Counted from the first letter of the stretch, positions 24,829-33,630 are shown. The stretch is 41,579 nucleotides of DNA from Treponema sp. (GCA_012838745.1 DUOS01000061.1:1-41579), one strand, 5' to 3'. Made by a program: numbers and translations. The notes: generated from the letters alone by a model not told the origin.

Positions 24829-26178
24829 ATGGTCATTCTCACGCTTAACTGCGGCAGTTCTTCAGCTAAATACCAGGTTTTCAACTGGACAACACGAGAT
24901 GTTATCGCATCGGGTGTTGTGGAGCGCGTAACCCAGGAAGGCGGTTCTATTACTCACATTGCACCGGGAAAACCCGAATATACGATGAAGCATGAGTGTC
25001 CCAACCACACCATAGCAGTTGAATTAATTATTCGAACCCTCACCGATCCAGAAGTTGGCGTTATCTCCGGCATGAACGTAATAAAAGCCGTTGGGCACCG
25101 TGTGCTTCACGGGGGAACTAAGTTTATTAAATCAGTAATCGTTACCCCGCAAGTTCTAGAAACATTCCGCGAAGTACAAGATCTTGGCCCATTACATAAT
25201 CCGGCTAATATCATGGGAATTGAGGCTGCTCAAAAAGTTATGCCCAATGTTCCCCATTGCGCCGTGATGGATACAGCTTGGCACCAAACCATGCCAGACA
25301 CTAGTTTTATGTATGCAGTTCCCTACGAGTGGTACGAAAACTACGCAGTACGCCGATACGGCTTTCATGGAACAAGCTTTTTATATACAGCAAAACGCGC
25401 CTCGGTACTTCTCGGTAAAAAACCTGAAGATACCAATGTCATTATTGCTCATATTGGAAATGGTGCATCCATGTGCTGTGTAAAAAATGGTAAGTGCCTC
25501 GATACATCCATGGGGCTTACCCCGCTCGAAGGCCTTGTTATGGGAACTCGCTCGGGAGACTGTGATCCAGCGCTTTCGTTTTACATGATGCGAAAGGCCG
25601 GCATGAGCGTTGAAGAAATAGATACTGCTCTCAATAAAAAGTCTGGACTTCTCGGTATTACCGGCAAATATGCAGACCGACGAGACGTAACAAAAGCATA
25701 TCAAGATGGAGATAAACGAGCGGCACTCGCGTTCAATATGGAAACATACCGGGTGCGAAAATATATCGGTTCATATATGGCCGCAATGGGAGAGGCTCCC
25801 GATGCCCTTGTGTTTACCGCCGGTGTTGGAGAATTTCATGCCCCCATGCGAGAAGGTTTTTGCAAAAACCTTGAACACATGGGAATAATACTAGACCCAG
25901 TTAAAAACGACCTTGCTCGCACACGAAACGCAGAAACGTGCATTAGTGCCGACAATTCCCCTATCAAGGTTTTTGTTATTCCCACTGATGAAGAACTCGT
26001 TATGACCGAAGATGCTTACGCACTCATGAAGGGCACCTACGATGTTCACACTAATTTCACCTATTCGTTCCAGTCGGCTGACTATGAAAACAAGGGAAGA
26101 AAAGAAAGCCTCAAGGCAGATTTAGAAAAAACCCCAGGGCTAGCTGATATAATCGTAAAAATACCAGGAAAAAAATAA
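24829..26178 (+). CDS. ackA: Acetate kinase with C-terminal extension
   Basis: 449-aa enzyme that makes ATP and acetate from acetyl phosphate and ADP, the ATP-yielding end of acetate fermentation. Family blocks: NCGSSSAKY (7-15), GHRVLHGG near 88, [10 protein letters not shown] near 146, [35 protein letters not shown] and FTAGVGE. Most acetate kinases are near 400 aa; here about 45 polar residues follow the usual end ([12 protein letters not shown]), a tail I believe is typical of treponemal enzymes. AGGAG 7 nt before the ATG. The PfkB-type kinase follows after 21 bp. Confidence 0.97.
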   Translation: MVILTLNCGSSSAKYQVFNWTTRDVIASGVVERVTQEGGSITHIAPGKPEYTMKHECPNHTIAVELIIRTLTDPEVGVISGMNVIKAVGHRVLHGGTKFIKSVIVTPQVLETFREVQDLGPLHNPANIMGIEAAQKVMPNVPHCAVMDTAWHQTMPDTSFMYAVPYEWYENYAVRRYGFHGTSFLYTAKRASVLLGKKPEDTNVIIAHIGNGASMCCVKNGKCLDTSMGLTPLEGLVMGTRSGDCDPALSFYMMRKAGMSVEEIDTALNKKSGLLGITGKYADRRDVTKAYQDGDKRAALAFNMETYRVRKYIGSYMAAMGEAPDALVFTAGVGEFHAPMREGFCKNLEHMGIILDPVKNDLARTRNAETCISADNSPIKVFVIPTDEELVMTEDAYALMKGTYDVHTNFTYSFQSADYENKGRKESLKADLEKTPGLADIIVKIPGKK

Positions 26179-26199
26179 CAGTTGTAAAAGTGAGGGTGT

Positions 26200-27237
26200 A
26201 TGGACATTCTTGGAATCGGAAACGTACTACTAGATATTTTCTGCTTTTCTGAAGAAGACACTGCGCTCTCGCTGGGTTTACATCCTAATAGCTCCGTGCG
26301 AGTAAGCCCAGAACGCCTCGATGAGCTACTTCTTGCTATCACGAATCCCGTATATGTTTCGGGTGGAGCCGTTTCAAACTCCCTTAAAACAGCTTCAGCT
26401 CTTGGCTTTACTTGCGGTGCTATTGGCTGCATTGGGCAAGAGGACAGAGAAAATGATCGTTGGGCCCGTATCATTACTGCAGACCTTGCAGCCTACGGAG
26501 TTCAACAAATACTAGAAGAACGAAATGTTACTACTGGGCGCCGTCTTATCTTGCACATGCCAGGAGGCGTTACCTCCATTGCTTGGGCACCAGGAGCTGC
26601 GCCCACTCTGCGCCCCGAACAAATTGAAGCAGATCTTGTAGCTCGAACCAGCATGGTCTATCTTGACGGCCACCTTCTAAAAAACACTGCAATCACCGAC
26701 CGAATAATAACCCTGTGCAAAGGATTTTCCGTACCCCTCGTTATTGATATTGGAACGGTAGAAACAGCGTCAAAAAGAAGCTCATCCATACCTGAATTTC
26801 TCACCAGAACAGACTGCGTTCTCCTCGTGAACGAAGATGAAGCTTTTCCGCTTGCCGTTACCCTTGAATCAATCGTGCCCGGAGATCGTGGTATGCAAAG
26901 TGCCTCTTCCTTTGTCGATTCTATTTTTTCTTTTTTTACTACAAAAAAACAGGCTTTCCCCTGTATTGTTCGAAAAGAAGGACCGGGAGGCGCCACAGCG
27001 TGGCATCGCGGCACCCGGATACACCGTGATACCCAAGAGGTAGCCCACTGTATAGATAAAACAGCAGCAGGTGATGTTTTTGGCGGCGCGTTTATGTGCG
27101 CTTTTTTGAAAAATGCTCCCCTTTCGGATGCTCTTGACTTCGCCAATACAGCCGCTAGGCATGCACTCTTCGTTCCTGGAAGCCGCCTCGACTGGAACGA
27201 TTTTGTCGCACTGCGAGATGAACTACCTTTAAGCTAA
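26200..27237 (+). CDS. PfkB/ribokinase-family carbohydrate or nucleoside kinase
   Basis: 345 aa. N-terminal GIGNVLLD, the substrate-lid/N-box GGAVSNSLKTASALG (55-69, close to PfkB signature 1), and signature 2 as DKTAAGDVFGGAF with catalytic D292. The usual GAGD reads AAGD. Overall it resembles adenosine- or fructokinase-like PfkB members; the exact sugar or nucleoside cannot be told. GAGGG lies shortly before the ATG. Operon with ackA. Confidence 0.85.
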   Translation: MDILGIGNVLLDIFCFSEEDTALSLGLHPNSSVRVSPERLDELLLAITNPVYVSGGAVSNSLKTASALGFTCGAIGCIGQEDRENDRWARIITADLAAYGVQQILEERNVTTGRRLILHMPGGVTSIAWAPGAAPTLRPEQIEADLVARTSMVYLDGHLLKNTAITDRIITLCKGFSVPLVIDIGTVETASKRSSSIPEFLTRTDCVLLVNEDEAFPLAVTLESIVPGDRGMQSASSFVDSIFSFFTTKKQAFPCIVRKEGPGGATAWHRGTRIHRDTQEVAHCIDKTAAGDVFGGAFMCAFLKNAPLSDALDFANTAARHALFVPGSRLDWNDFVALRDELPLS

Positions 27238-27252
27238 CTAATATTGTAGGTC

Positions 27253-27315
27253 GTTGTACAACCAACAACAGTGGCAGTAGTAATAACGGTTTTAGCTTTA
27301 TAAAACCTTGTACAA
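27253..27315. promoter_or_regulatory. Two TTGTACAA palindromes, 54 bp apart
   Basis: TTGTACAA occurs at 27254-27261 (within the 10-bp palindrome GTTGTACAAC) and at 27308-27315. Their centres are 54 bp apart, about five helical turns, as for paired operators. Between them GGTTTTA-GCTTTA-TAAAACC (27288-27307) can form a 7-bp hairpin. The second palindrome lies in the promoter spacer of the next gene. Confidence 0.4.
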
Positions 27316-27325
27316 AGGATATACT
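27297..27325 (+). promoter_or_regulatory. Candidate promoter of the REC-STAS-REC operon placed for a leaderless start
   Basis: TTTATA (weak -35), 17 bp, TATACT, then 8 nt and the ATG at 27334. A start site would be 27332-27334. AAAGGA is 14-15 nt before the ATG, too far for a usual ribosome site. Confidence 0.45.
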
Positions 27326-27333
27326 GATCTCTT

Positions 27334-28575
27334 ATGAAACAAGTACTGATCATCGACGAATCAAGCATTTTCCGTGATTACATTAGTGAAAAGCTCGAAT
27401 CCCATAATGTTGAAATTACTGTCTGTGTTGGAAAGCTTGATAGTTTATCCAAGATGCGTAGCCTTCTCCCTGATCTTGCAATCATAGATTACGCCTCAAG
27501 CAAAGAGTTTCTTTTCGAACTTCTTGAAGAAAAGAGCCGCGATCCTAATGCAAAAAAAATACCAATAATTCTTATGGCACAAGAACTTGATACCAAAATT
27601 GTTACCAATCTAGCTTCGTTTGGAGTCCGTAAGATTATTCCAAAACCTATAAAAATAGATCAGCTTTTCCTTGCTATCTCTCATTTTCTATCAATCGACT
27701 TTAATATAGATGTTACCCCCTGCATTTTGGAAGCTCGGCTAAACGACAACGTCATTTTTATTGAAATTGCCCAAGGTCTTAATCGTGAAAAGTTCGGATT
27801 ACTTAAATACCGGATTAGAGAACTCATCGAACTATACAAACTCGCAGTGCCTAAAGTCCTGGTTATGATGACCGACCTAGCGCTATCCTTTGCTGATGGT
27901 GCTAATCTTGAATTGCTCATGGCAAGCATTCTTTCTGATCATCGAATACACAACCGAAATATCAAAATTTTAACCATGGATAGTTTTACTCGTGAATTTA
28001 TCGAAGGAACAAAAGAATACCGAGAAATTGAAGTATTGGATAACCTCACCAAAGCTATAGATTCTCTTATAAAAGATTCCGTCCCAGGAGATACAGTCTC
28101 CTCTGTAATTTCAGAAAAAATATTAAGTGTTGGAACCACGAACGGTGCTCCGGCAAACTTCGAAATGCGTTTCAAGTCTGAGCTGGAAACACTGCGCTCG
28201 GTTGCTAAAGACATTCACATCGCCGTAATCGACGATGATGTAGTAATACGCAATATACTGGCTAAAACATTTCAAGCAATAAATGCAAAAGTAACTCTTT
28301 TTGAATCCGGAATAGCCTTTCTTGCTCAAAGCAATTCAAAGCAGTTTGATCTCGTCTTTCTCGATCTTATTATGCCCGAAATGAACGGATTCCAGGTATT
28401 GCAAAGACTTCATGATAAAAATTTTACCAGCCCAATTATAGTGCTTTCTGCAGTAAGTAAACGCGAAGCCGTTATGAAAGTTCTTTCGTCCGGTGTAAAA
28501 AGCTATCTCATAAAGCCACTTGAGCCGGAAACTCTCCTAAGAAAGACCATAGAGGTTTTAAAGGCAGCAATCTGA
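27334..28575 (+). CDS. REC-STAS-like-REC signalling protein
   Basis: 413 aa, three domains. REC1 (1-122): D8-E9, D52 in LAIIDYAS and K104 in IIPKPIK are kept, but the switch Thr/Ser position is hydrophobic (IILMAQE). Middle (about 135-245): a beta-alpha pattern like STAS domains, with PKVLVMMTDLALSFADGANLELL in the place of DxSGVxFxDSSGLxxL and a closing segment FIEGTKEYREIEVLDNL. REC2 (295-413): D300-D302, phosphoacceptor D344 in FLDLIMPEMNG, S372 and K394. No DNA-binding output. Lies 1 bp before the hybrid kinase, its likely partner. The N-terminus MKQVLIIDES is canonical, so the ATG is secure. Confidence 0.85.
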   Translation: MKQVLIIDESSIFRDYISEKLESHNVEITVCVGKLDSLSKMRSLLPDLAIIDYASSKEFLFELLEEKSRDPNAKKIPIILMAQELDTKIVTNLASFGVRKIIPKPIKIDQLFLAISHFLSIDFNIDVTPCILEARLNDNVIFIEIAQGLNREKFGLLKYRIRELIELYKLAVPKVLVMMTDLALSFADGANLELLMASILSDHRIHNRNIKILTMDSFTREFIEGTKEYREIEVLDNLTKAIDSLIKDSVPGDTVSSVISEKILSVGTTNGAPANFEMRFKSELETLRSVAKDIHIAVIDDDVVIRNILAKTFQAINAKVTLFESGIAFLAQSNSKQFDLVFLDLIMPEMNGFQVLQRLHDKNFTSPIIVLSAVSKREAVMKVLSSGVKSYLIKPLEPETLLRKTIEVLKAAI

Positions 28576-28576
28576 T

Positions 28577-31009
28577 ATGTCAAACATAGACAACTCTGCA
28601 GACGATTATCTGAGGCGATCGCGCATCCCTTACTTGGTTCTTGATGAAACAGGCATTCCCATTGAATGGAACGCCTATGCTGAAGCCTTGTTATCTATAT
28701 CTGGGGAAAGCCCCACAGGTAAGGGAAAACTTCCTTCAATCCGTAAGCTTATTTTAGAACGAACCCATCCAGGCGATACCGAAAAGTTTGATGCATTTAT
28801 GGCGGGGGAACAGGATTTTTTTGCCTATGATTTTACGCGAAAAAATGAAACAGAAGATGCTTCTTGGTACCGGATGAATGTGTACCGTCAAGAAAAAAAC
28901 CGTTTTTTTGCCCTTATAGACGACATTACTCCGCAAATAATCAAAGAAACGCATCTAATCGAAGCGAAAGAAAACGCAGAAAAAGCAAGCCTTAACCGGA
29001 GTCAGTTTCTTGCAAACATCAGCCATGAAATCCGCACACCTATCCAGACCATTATCGGCATGGGGGAACTACTGGCTGATACTGAACTTGATGAAGAACA
29101 AACAGAATATGCACGGCAAGTACAGTTTAGTGCCGATGTCTTGCTTACCCTTATTAACGACATACTCGATATTTCTAAGGTAGAAGTTGGAAAGTTAAAA
29201 ATAGAATCTATTGATTTTGATCCAGTCGATGTAATTGAACGCACGGTAGATCTCGTTTCGATGGAAGCCTATAAAAAGGGCCTAGAAGTTAATATTGATA
29301 TCAGCTCTGATATTCCTGCTGCTATTGTTGGAGACCCGCACCGGCTACAACAAGTAATACTCAATCTGGTAAAAAATGCAGTAAAATTTACTGAATCCGG
29401 AGAGATCCTCCTACGAGCTTTTCCCGGTACCGGAGATCCTGAAAGATCGAGCATCAGTCGACTAGACCAAATTCTGTACGTCGAAGTAACCGATACTGGA
29501 ATTGGGCTAGAAGAAGCCGTTATGAAAAAACTTTTTACAGACTTTTTTCAAGCCGATAGGTCTACAACAAGAAAATACGGTGGAACAGGGCTGGGGCTTT
29601 CTATTTCACGGAATATCGTTTCACTTATGGGTGGAAAAATAGGTGTTTCGGCAAATGATCCACGGGGCAGCCGCTTTTGGTTTGAAATACCCCTAATCCC
29701 CGCAGAAACACAACCGACCCCGAGAAAGCTTCTCTTATCTAGTCAAACTCGGTTCTTACTCGTGGACGATAATCCCCGTACACTCGACATACTTACCGGT
29801 ATGCTCGCCGCACACGGATACTATCAAGTATCTCGGGCTGATTCTGGCAAACAAGCTCTTTCCCTCATGCATCTATCCAACCACGCAGGAGCACCATTTA
29901 ATATACTTTTTATTGACATGGTAATGCCCGATATGGACGGATGGCGGCTTGCTGCGGAAATTAATAAAGACCCTGAAATAAACCATGCGCAGCTATATCT
30001 CATGGTACCCGAAGGTAGCTTTGGCGCAGAAGCGAAGATGAAGCTCCTTGACTGGTTCAACGGCTATTTATATAAACCGATAAAAAGACGCCTCCTCTAT
30101 GATTTACTTCGCGATCATTCACAAGCATCTCTTGATCTTGAAGTCCTAGAGGAACTAGAACCCGTTGAAGATGACGTTCCCATACCGGAACCATATCCTA
30201 ATACGGCTGAACCACCAGACCTCGCTTCTTCTGTCATCATACAACCACAAAAAAGCAAGCCTGAATCAGAAACTGTTGCAAAATACCAAGAAGATATCGC
30301 CGCAGGACTCACTATTTTAGTAGCAGAAGACCACCCGGTTAATCGCCGCTTACTAGTTATTTTTTTGGAAAAAGCTGGAGCCACAGTAATCCAAGCAGTA
30401 GATGGTCAGGAAGCAATAGAAGCCATGCAGGTAAATGATATTGATCTCATTTTTATGGATATTCAAATGCCCCGTAAAAATGGATATGAGGCCGCTGCTT
30501 GGATACGTAAAAAAGGTATAAAAACGCCTATAATCGCCTGCACAGCCAGTGCTCAGGAAAATGAAAGAGAAAAGTGCCTTGCCTGTGGCATGAACGAAAT
30601 ACTACCCAAACCCTTCAAGCGTATAGATGTTTCAAAACTTTTAACGCGTTTTGCTCCAAAAAAAGACAAAAAACAAGAGGATCCCCTTGTTTTTAATTCA
30701 ACTCAGTTCTTTGATATTATGATGGGAGACACCGACGCCATGGCTTCCCTTGCCCGAGAATATACGGCACAAACAGACGAACACCTAAAGATTTTAGAAA
30801 TCGACCTAGCAGAAAATAACATTTCTGCAATACGGGCAACCGCACATTTAATTAAAGGAAGCTCTCTTTCTATTACCGCAAACCGGGTAGCAGAAATTGC
30901 AGAAGAAATTGAATTAAACCCCGAAGGAGATATTCAAATACAGGTTTTTCGCATACACGATGCCTTTATTTCACTCAAAAAACGTTTTACCCAGGAGGGT
31001 TATATATGA
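28577..31009 (+). CDS. Cytoplasmic hybrid histidine kinase, PAS-HisKA-HATPase-REC-REC-HPt
   Basis: 810 aa with no membrane segment or signal peptide. Order: PAS-like sensor (about 12-125); HisKA with H150 in FLANISHEIRTP; HATPase_c with N-box NLVKNAVKF (263-271), DTGIG (306-310) and GGTGLGLSIS (335-344); REC1 (about 392-515) with D397-D398, D447, K500 but no Thr/Ser at the switch position (LYLMVPEG); REC2 (about 578-693) with E584-D585, D628, T656 and K678; HPt with H757 in ATAHLIKGSS. This supports an internal phosphorelay with output to separate receivers, such as the upstream REC-STAS-REC protein. The only purine-rich site (AAAGG) is 13 nt upstream, so coupling to the previous gene is likely. 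Confidence 0.94.
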   Translation: MSNIDNSADDYLRRSRIPYLVLDETGIPIEWNAYAEALLSISGESPTGKGKLPSIRKLILERTHPGDTEKFDAFMAGEQDFFAYDFTRKNETEDASWYRMNVYRQEKNRFFALIDDITPQIIKETHLIEAKENAEKASLNRSQFLANISHEIRTPIQTIIGMGELLADTELDEEQTEYARQVQFSADVLLTLINDILDISKVEVGKLKIESIDFDPVDVIERTVDLVSMEAYKKGLEVNIDISSDIPAAIVGDPHRLQQVILNLVKNAVKFTESGEILLRAFPGTGDPERSSISRLDQILYVEVTDTGIGLEEAVMKKLFTDFFQADRSTTRKYGGTGLGLSISRNIVSLMGGKIGVSANDPRGSRFWFEIPLIPAETQPTPRKLLLSSQTRFLLVDDNPRTLDILTGMLAAHGYYQVSRADSGKQALSLMHLSNHAGAPFNILFIDMVMPDMDGWRLAAEINKDPEINHAQLYLMVPEGSFGAEAKMKLLDWFNGYLYKPIKRRLLYDLLRDHSQASLDLEVLEELEPVEDDVPIPEPYPNTAEPPDLASSVIIQPQKSKPESETVAKYQEDIAAGLTILVAEDHPVNRRLLVIFLEKAGATVIQAVDGQEAIEAMQVNDIDLIFMDIQMPRKNGYEAAAWIRKKGIKTPIIACTASAQENEREKCLACGMNEILPKPFKRIDVSKLLTRFAPKKDKKQEDPLVFNSTQFFDIMMGDTDAMASLAREYTAQTDEHLKILEIDLAENNISAIRATAHLIKGSSLSITANRVAEIAEEIELNPEGDIQIQVFRIHDAFISLKKRFTQEGYI

Positions 31010-31878
31010 GACTCGCTTCCTACCATATTCACACAACATTCTGCGACGGCTTAGACACACCCGAACGCATGGTTAAGGCAGCCATCAAAGCTAAGGTCCA
31101 AGAATTAGGCTTTAGCGCTCATAGCGCTTGGCCTCTTACTACTGAGTGGCATCTTTCAACAACTAGATTTGCAGAATATATCGATACTGTGCGCAGCCTG
31201 CAAGAAAAGCACAAAAAACGAATCCGAATACTTTGCGGATTCGAGGCGGACTATATTCCGGGTGTTACTGCCCCAGACTCGTCGATCTACAAACAATTTT
31301 CGCCAGATTATCTAATAGGATCAATCCACATGCTACTATCTCCTTCACGCAAAACTTCTTTCGGATTATGGTCTGTAGACGGGGCCGTAGAAGACGTTGC
31401 ACACGGCCTTGCACAGGTGTTCAGGGGCAACGGTAAGCGTGCAGTACAGTTATACTGGCATACTGTTCGAGAAATGGTTTCTAGCTGTGATTTTGATATT
31501 GTTGGTCACCTTGATCTAATACGTAAAAGAAACGGTGTATTGCACTTCTTCGACGAAAATGAGGGTTGGTATAAACGTGAACTCGCTGAAACTGTTCGAA
31601 CCATCGCCCGTTCAGGAAAAATTGTTGAACTAAACACTGGCGGCATGGCTCGAAAAGCTATTGACGGGCTGTATCCTTCAGACACCTTACTTTCCCTGCT
31701 TTATAAAAGAAATGTTCCGGTTACCCTTTCTTCCGACGCCCACTGCGCCGATGATTTGGTTTTTGGCTACGACAGCGCGTTAGCGGCTGCTCGGAGAGCA
31801 GGGTACCAGGAAATTCATTTCTTAGGGCGCGATGGGATCGAGGCGGTTAAAATCGATACCGTTGGTAGCAGTAGCTAA
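31006..31878 (+). CDS. PHP-family phosphoesterase, histidinol-phosphatase-like
   Basis: 290 aa. The PHP metal site is complete: HIHTTFCDG (7-15), GFEADY near 83, IGSIHML near 104, GHLDLIRK near 166 and SSDAHCADD near 244. It is closest in layout to HisJ/HisK histidinol-phosphatases, but no other his gene is present and it is cotranscribed with a signalling pair, so another phosphorylated substrate is possible. ATG overlaps the kinase stop (ATGA) with GGAGGG 6 nt upstream. Its stop overlaps the convergent dksA-like stop within CTAA. Confidence 0.82.
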   Translation: MRLASYHIHTTFCDGLDTPERMVKAAIKAKVQELGFSAHSAWPLTTEWHLSTTRFAEYIDTVRSLQEKHKKRIRILCGFEADYIPGVTAPDSSIYKQFSPDYLIGSIHMLLSPSRKTSFGLWSVDGAVEDVAHGLAQVFRGNGKRAVQLYWHTVREMVSSCDFDIVGHLDLIRKRNGVLHFFDENEGWYKRELAETVRTIARSGKIVELNTGGMARKAIDGLYPSDTLLSLLYKRNVPVTLSSDAHCADDLVFGYDSALAAARRAGYQEIHFLGRDGIEAVKIDTVGSSS

Positions 31879-32207
31879 CGATTCCTGCGCTCTTCGTCAC
31901 TTTGACATTCTATACACATAAGAGCATAGGGAATTGCTTCAAGGCGTTCCTTGGGAATCTTTTTCCCGCAACGCATACAAGCACCAAACTTTCCCTGTTC
32001 AATACGTGTAAGAGCTGAATCAATAAGACGCATTCGTTTCATATCTTTAGAACCAATAGTTTCAAGCATCTTTCGATCAATATCGTCTGTGGCAACATCA
32101 ACAAAATCTTTAGGATCGAGGCCTTCGACAATAGCCTTAAAATCTTCATTGTTTGAAACGAGGGTATTAATAATTTCCTGCTTCAGCGTAACAAGGGATT
32201 CTTTCAT
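31875..32207 (-). CDS. DksA/TraR-type zinc-finger transcription factor
   Basis: 110 aa (134-residue-class DksA is longer). A helical hairpin with a D34-x-x-D37-x-A39 tip, matching the DxxDxA motif that DksA inserts in the RNA polymerase secondary channel, is followed by a four-Cys zinc finger C77-x2-C80...C98-x2-C101. It probably modulates rRNA and other promoters with ppGpp. Start: ATG 32207 with GGAGGG 4 nt upstream; ATG 32231 (GGAG 8 nt upstream) would add eight residues and is also possible. A TATAAT on the minus strand at 32257-32252 is its likely -10. Confidence 0.88.
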   Translation of the reverse strand: MKESLVTLKQEIINTLVSNNEDFKAIVEGLDPKDFVDVATDDIDRKMLETIGSKDMKRMRLIDSALTRIEQGKFGACMRCGKKIPKERLEAIPYALMCIECQSDEERRNR

Positions 32208-32245
32208 GGTCCCTCCGAAATCTTTCTCCATACCAAGTACTCCAG

Positions 32246-32274
32246 TTGACAATTATAGTGATAGACCATAAGAT
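32246..32274 (+). promoter_or_regulatory. infA promoter, overlapping the divergent dksA-like -10
   Basis: TTGACA (32246-32251), 17-bp spacer, TAAGAT (32269-32274); leader about 59 nt with GGAGG before infA. Immediately adjoining the -35 is ATTATA (32252-32257), which on the other strand is a perfect TATAAT for the dksA-like gene. RNA polymerase cannot occupy both. Confidence 0.6.
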
Positions 32275-32339
32275 TATACGTACGAAATCTGTAAAAATCA
32301 AACTAATTTTACATTTTTCGCATCATTTTTGGAGGAATT

Positions 32340-32558
32340 GTGGCGAAAGAAGAAGCTATTGAAGTAGAAGGGGTTGTAAAAGAATCCCTCCCAAACACCA
32401 TGTTCAGAGTTGAACTGAAAAACGGACATTTAATCCTTGCCCACCTATCAGGAAAAATGCGCAAACATTATATTAGAATTGTGCCCGGCGATAACGTTAG
32501 AGTAGCACTTTCTCCGTACGACTTGAATCGCGGACGAATAATTTATCGAGAAAAATAA
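32340..32558 (+). CDS. infA: Translation initiation factor IF-1
   Basis: 72-aa S1/OB-fold protein that binds the 30S A site with IF-2 and IF-3. The sequence is typical ([40 protein letters not shown]). It starts with GTG, with GGAGG 4-5 nt upstream. Own promoter. Ends 2 bp from the convergent dnaJ-like stop, with no room for a terminator outside coding sequence. Confidence 0.98.
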   Translation: MAKEEAIEVEGVVKESLPNTMFRVELKNGHLILAHLSGKMRKHYIRIVPGDNVRVALSPYDLNRGRIIYREK

Positions 32559-32560
32559 TC

Positions 32561-33073
32561 CTACGAATCGGATCTTAATAGCAATCTTATTGCACGAAGT
32601 GTATTTATAAAGCCCTTACCAATCGCGGTAACGCAGATAAGAAAACCGAAAATACCAAAAAATAATGAAAACCGCAGAAGGAGCGTGCCGCCTACCATTG
32701 TAAGCACGCTCCGCAGGAGCATTTCAAATGCCTGCTGCTTAGTATACTGCTCAGGCTGAGGCCTCTGCCAATCTCCGGAGCCCCCAAAAGGACCATAATA
32801 TGTGCGAGAAAAATCTTCAAAGGGGTTATCTCGAGTTTGATAGTGCCCGCTCGCTGTTTGACTAGCATATCCACCCATATCATATCGAGACTTTTTTTCT
32901 GGATCCCCTAAGACAGAATATGCTTCGCTTATTTCTTTGAAACGTTCTTCTGCAGCAGGGTTGCCAGGGTTTTTATCTGGATGATACTTAAATGCCATTT
33001 CCCGGTACGATTTTTTTATTTCGCTCTGGGGTGAGGTGCGAGTAACGCCCAGTGTTTTGTAATAATCTGTCAT
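32561..33073 (-). CDS. DnaJ-domain membrane protein
   Basis: 170 aa. A J domain at 1-67 with the HPD motif (31-33) in [10 protein letters not shown] can stimulate an Hsp70 ATPase. A Gly/aromatic linker (70-110) is followed by one or two hydrophobic helices (about 120-152) and a basic tail, so it is membrane-anchored with the J domain in the cytoplasm. It lacks the zinc-finger and C-terminal substrate domains of true DnaJ, so it is a specialised co-chaperone. GGAGAG is 11 nt before the ATG. Could be read from its own promoter or from the Bat operon. Confidence 0.9.
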   Translation of the reverse strand: MTDYYKTLGVTRTSPQSEIKKSYREMAFKYHPDKNPGNPAAEERFKEISEAYSVLGDPEKKSRYDMGGYASQTASGHYQTRDNPFEDFSRTYYGPFGGSGDWQRPQPEQYTKQQAFEMLLRSVLTMVGGTLLLRFSLFFGIFGFLICVTAIGKGFINTLRAIRLLLRSDS

Positions 33074-33109
33074 TGCTTTCGGGTCTCTCCATTACGACTC
33101 TCGTCTTGT

Positions 33110-33138
33110 AAGGTACTAAAATAGGTAGGCAGTTACAA
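33110..33138 (-). promoter_or_regulatory. Candidate promoter of the DnaJ-domain gene
   Basis: On the minus strand TTGTAA (33138-33133), 17 bp, TACCTT (33115-33110). The same TACCTT hexamer serves as the candidate def -10. The leader would be about 30 nt, with GGAGAG in it. Confidence 0.4.
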
Positions 33139-33141
33139 GGA

Positions 33142-33630
33142 CTATTTCAAAATAACCCAAGTTGAACCCGTCCCACCTTCGGTTTTCGTAGAAAATCCTG
33201 ACTCACCAGCATGCGGATGTTTTTCTAGAAAATGCTGAACCATCTTACGCAACACTGGGTCTTCAGGCGAATGCGTCCCCTTTCCATGTATTATAAGAAC
33301 CTTTTGCAAATTACTGCGAACACAGTCCGCAAAAAATGATTCTAAGCGAATCCACGCGTCATCTTGTGTAAGACCATGCAAATCGATTTCCGCTTCACTT
33401 TTGATTGATCTAAGCCGGCGTCGCCGTTCATGTGGAGCTTCCTCGTTTTCCTCCGACTCCGCATCCTTATCGGTTACGCCGTACCGACGCATCCAAACAT
33501 CTAGGGGGTGAGCCTGGGGAAGTGGCTGCGTATCTTCTGCAGAAGATTGCATTTCTGGATTATTTTTAGATTTACCACGCGGCTTTGCCGTTTCTTTTTC
33601 CCATTCATCAAGTATGTTACCAAAGTCCAT
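33142..33630 (-). CDS. Smr-domain protein
   Basis: 162 aa. A charged, low-complexity N-terminal half (1-80) precedes an Smr domain: IDLHGLTQDDAW near 83, IIHGKGTHS near 115 and a Gly-rich TEGGTGSTWV end. Smr domains are nucleases or nucleic-acid binders (MutS2 C-terminus; SmrB-like proteins cut mRNA at collided ribosomes). The length matches small stand-alone Smr proteins. AGGA 5 nt before the ATG; the start overlaps the batD end by 14 bp, so it is the last gene of the Bat operon. Confidence 0.9.
   Translation of the reverse strand: MDFGNILDEWEKETAKPRGKSKNNPEMQSSAEDTQPLPQAHPLDVWMRRYGVTDKDAESEENEEAPHERRRRLRSIKSEAEIDLHGLTQDDAWIRLESFFADCVRSNLQKVLIIHGKGTHSPEDPVLRKMVQHFLEKHPHAGESGFSTKTEGGTGSTWVILK

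Noticed and set aside
27288-27307. GGTTTTA...TAAAACC hairpin as the ackA-pfkB terminator
   Set aside because: No T-run follows and it overlaps the next promoter; kept only as a possible regulatory dyad.
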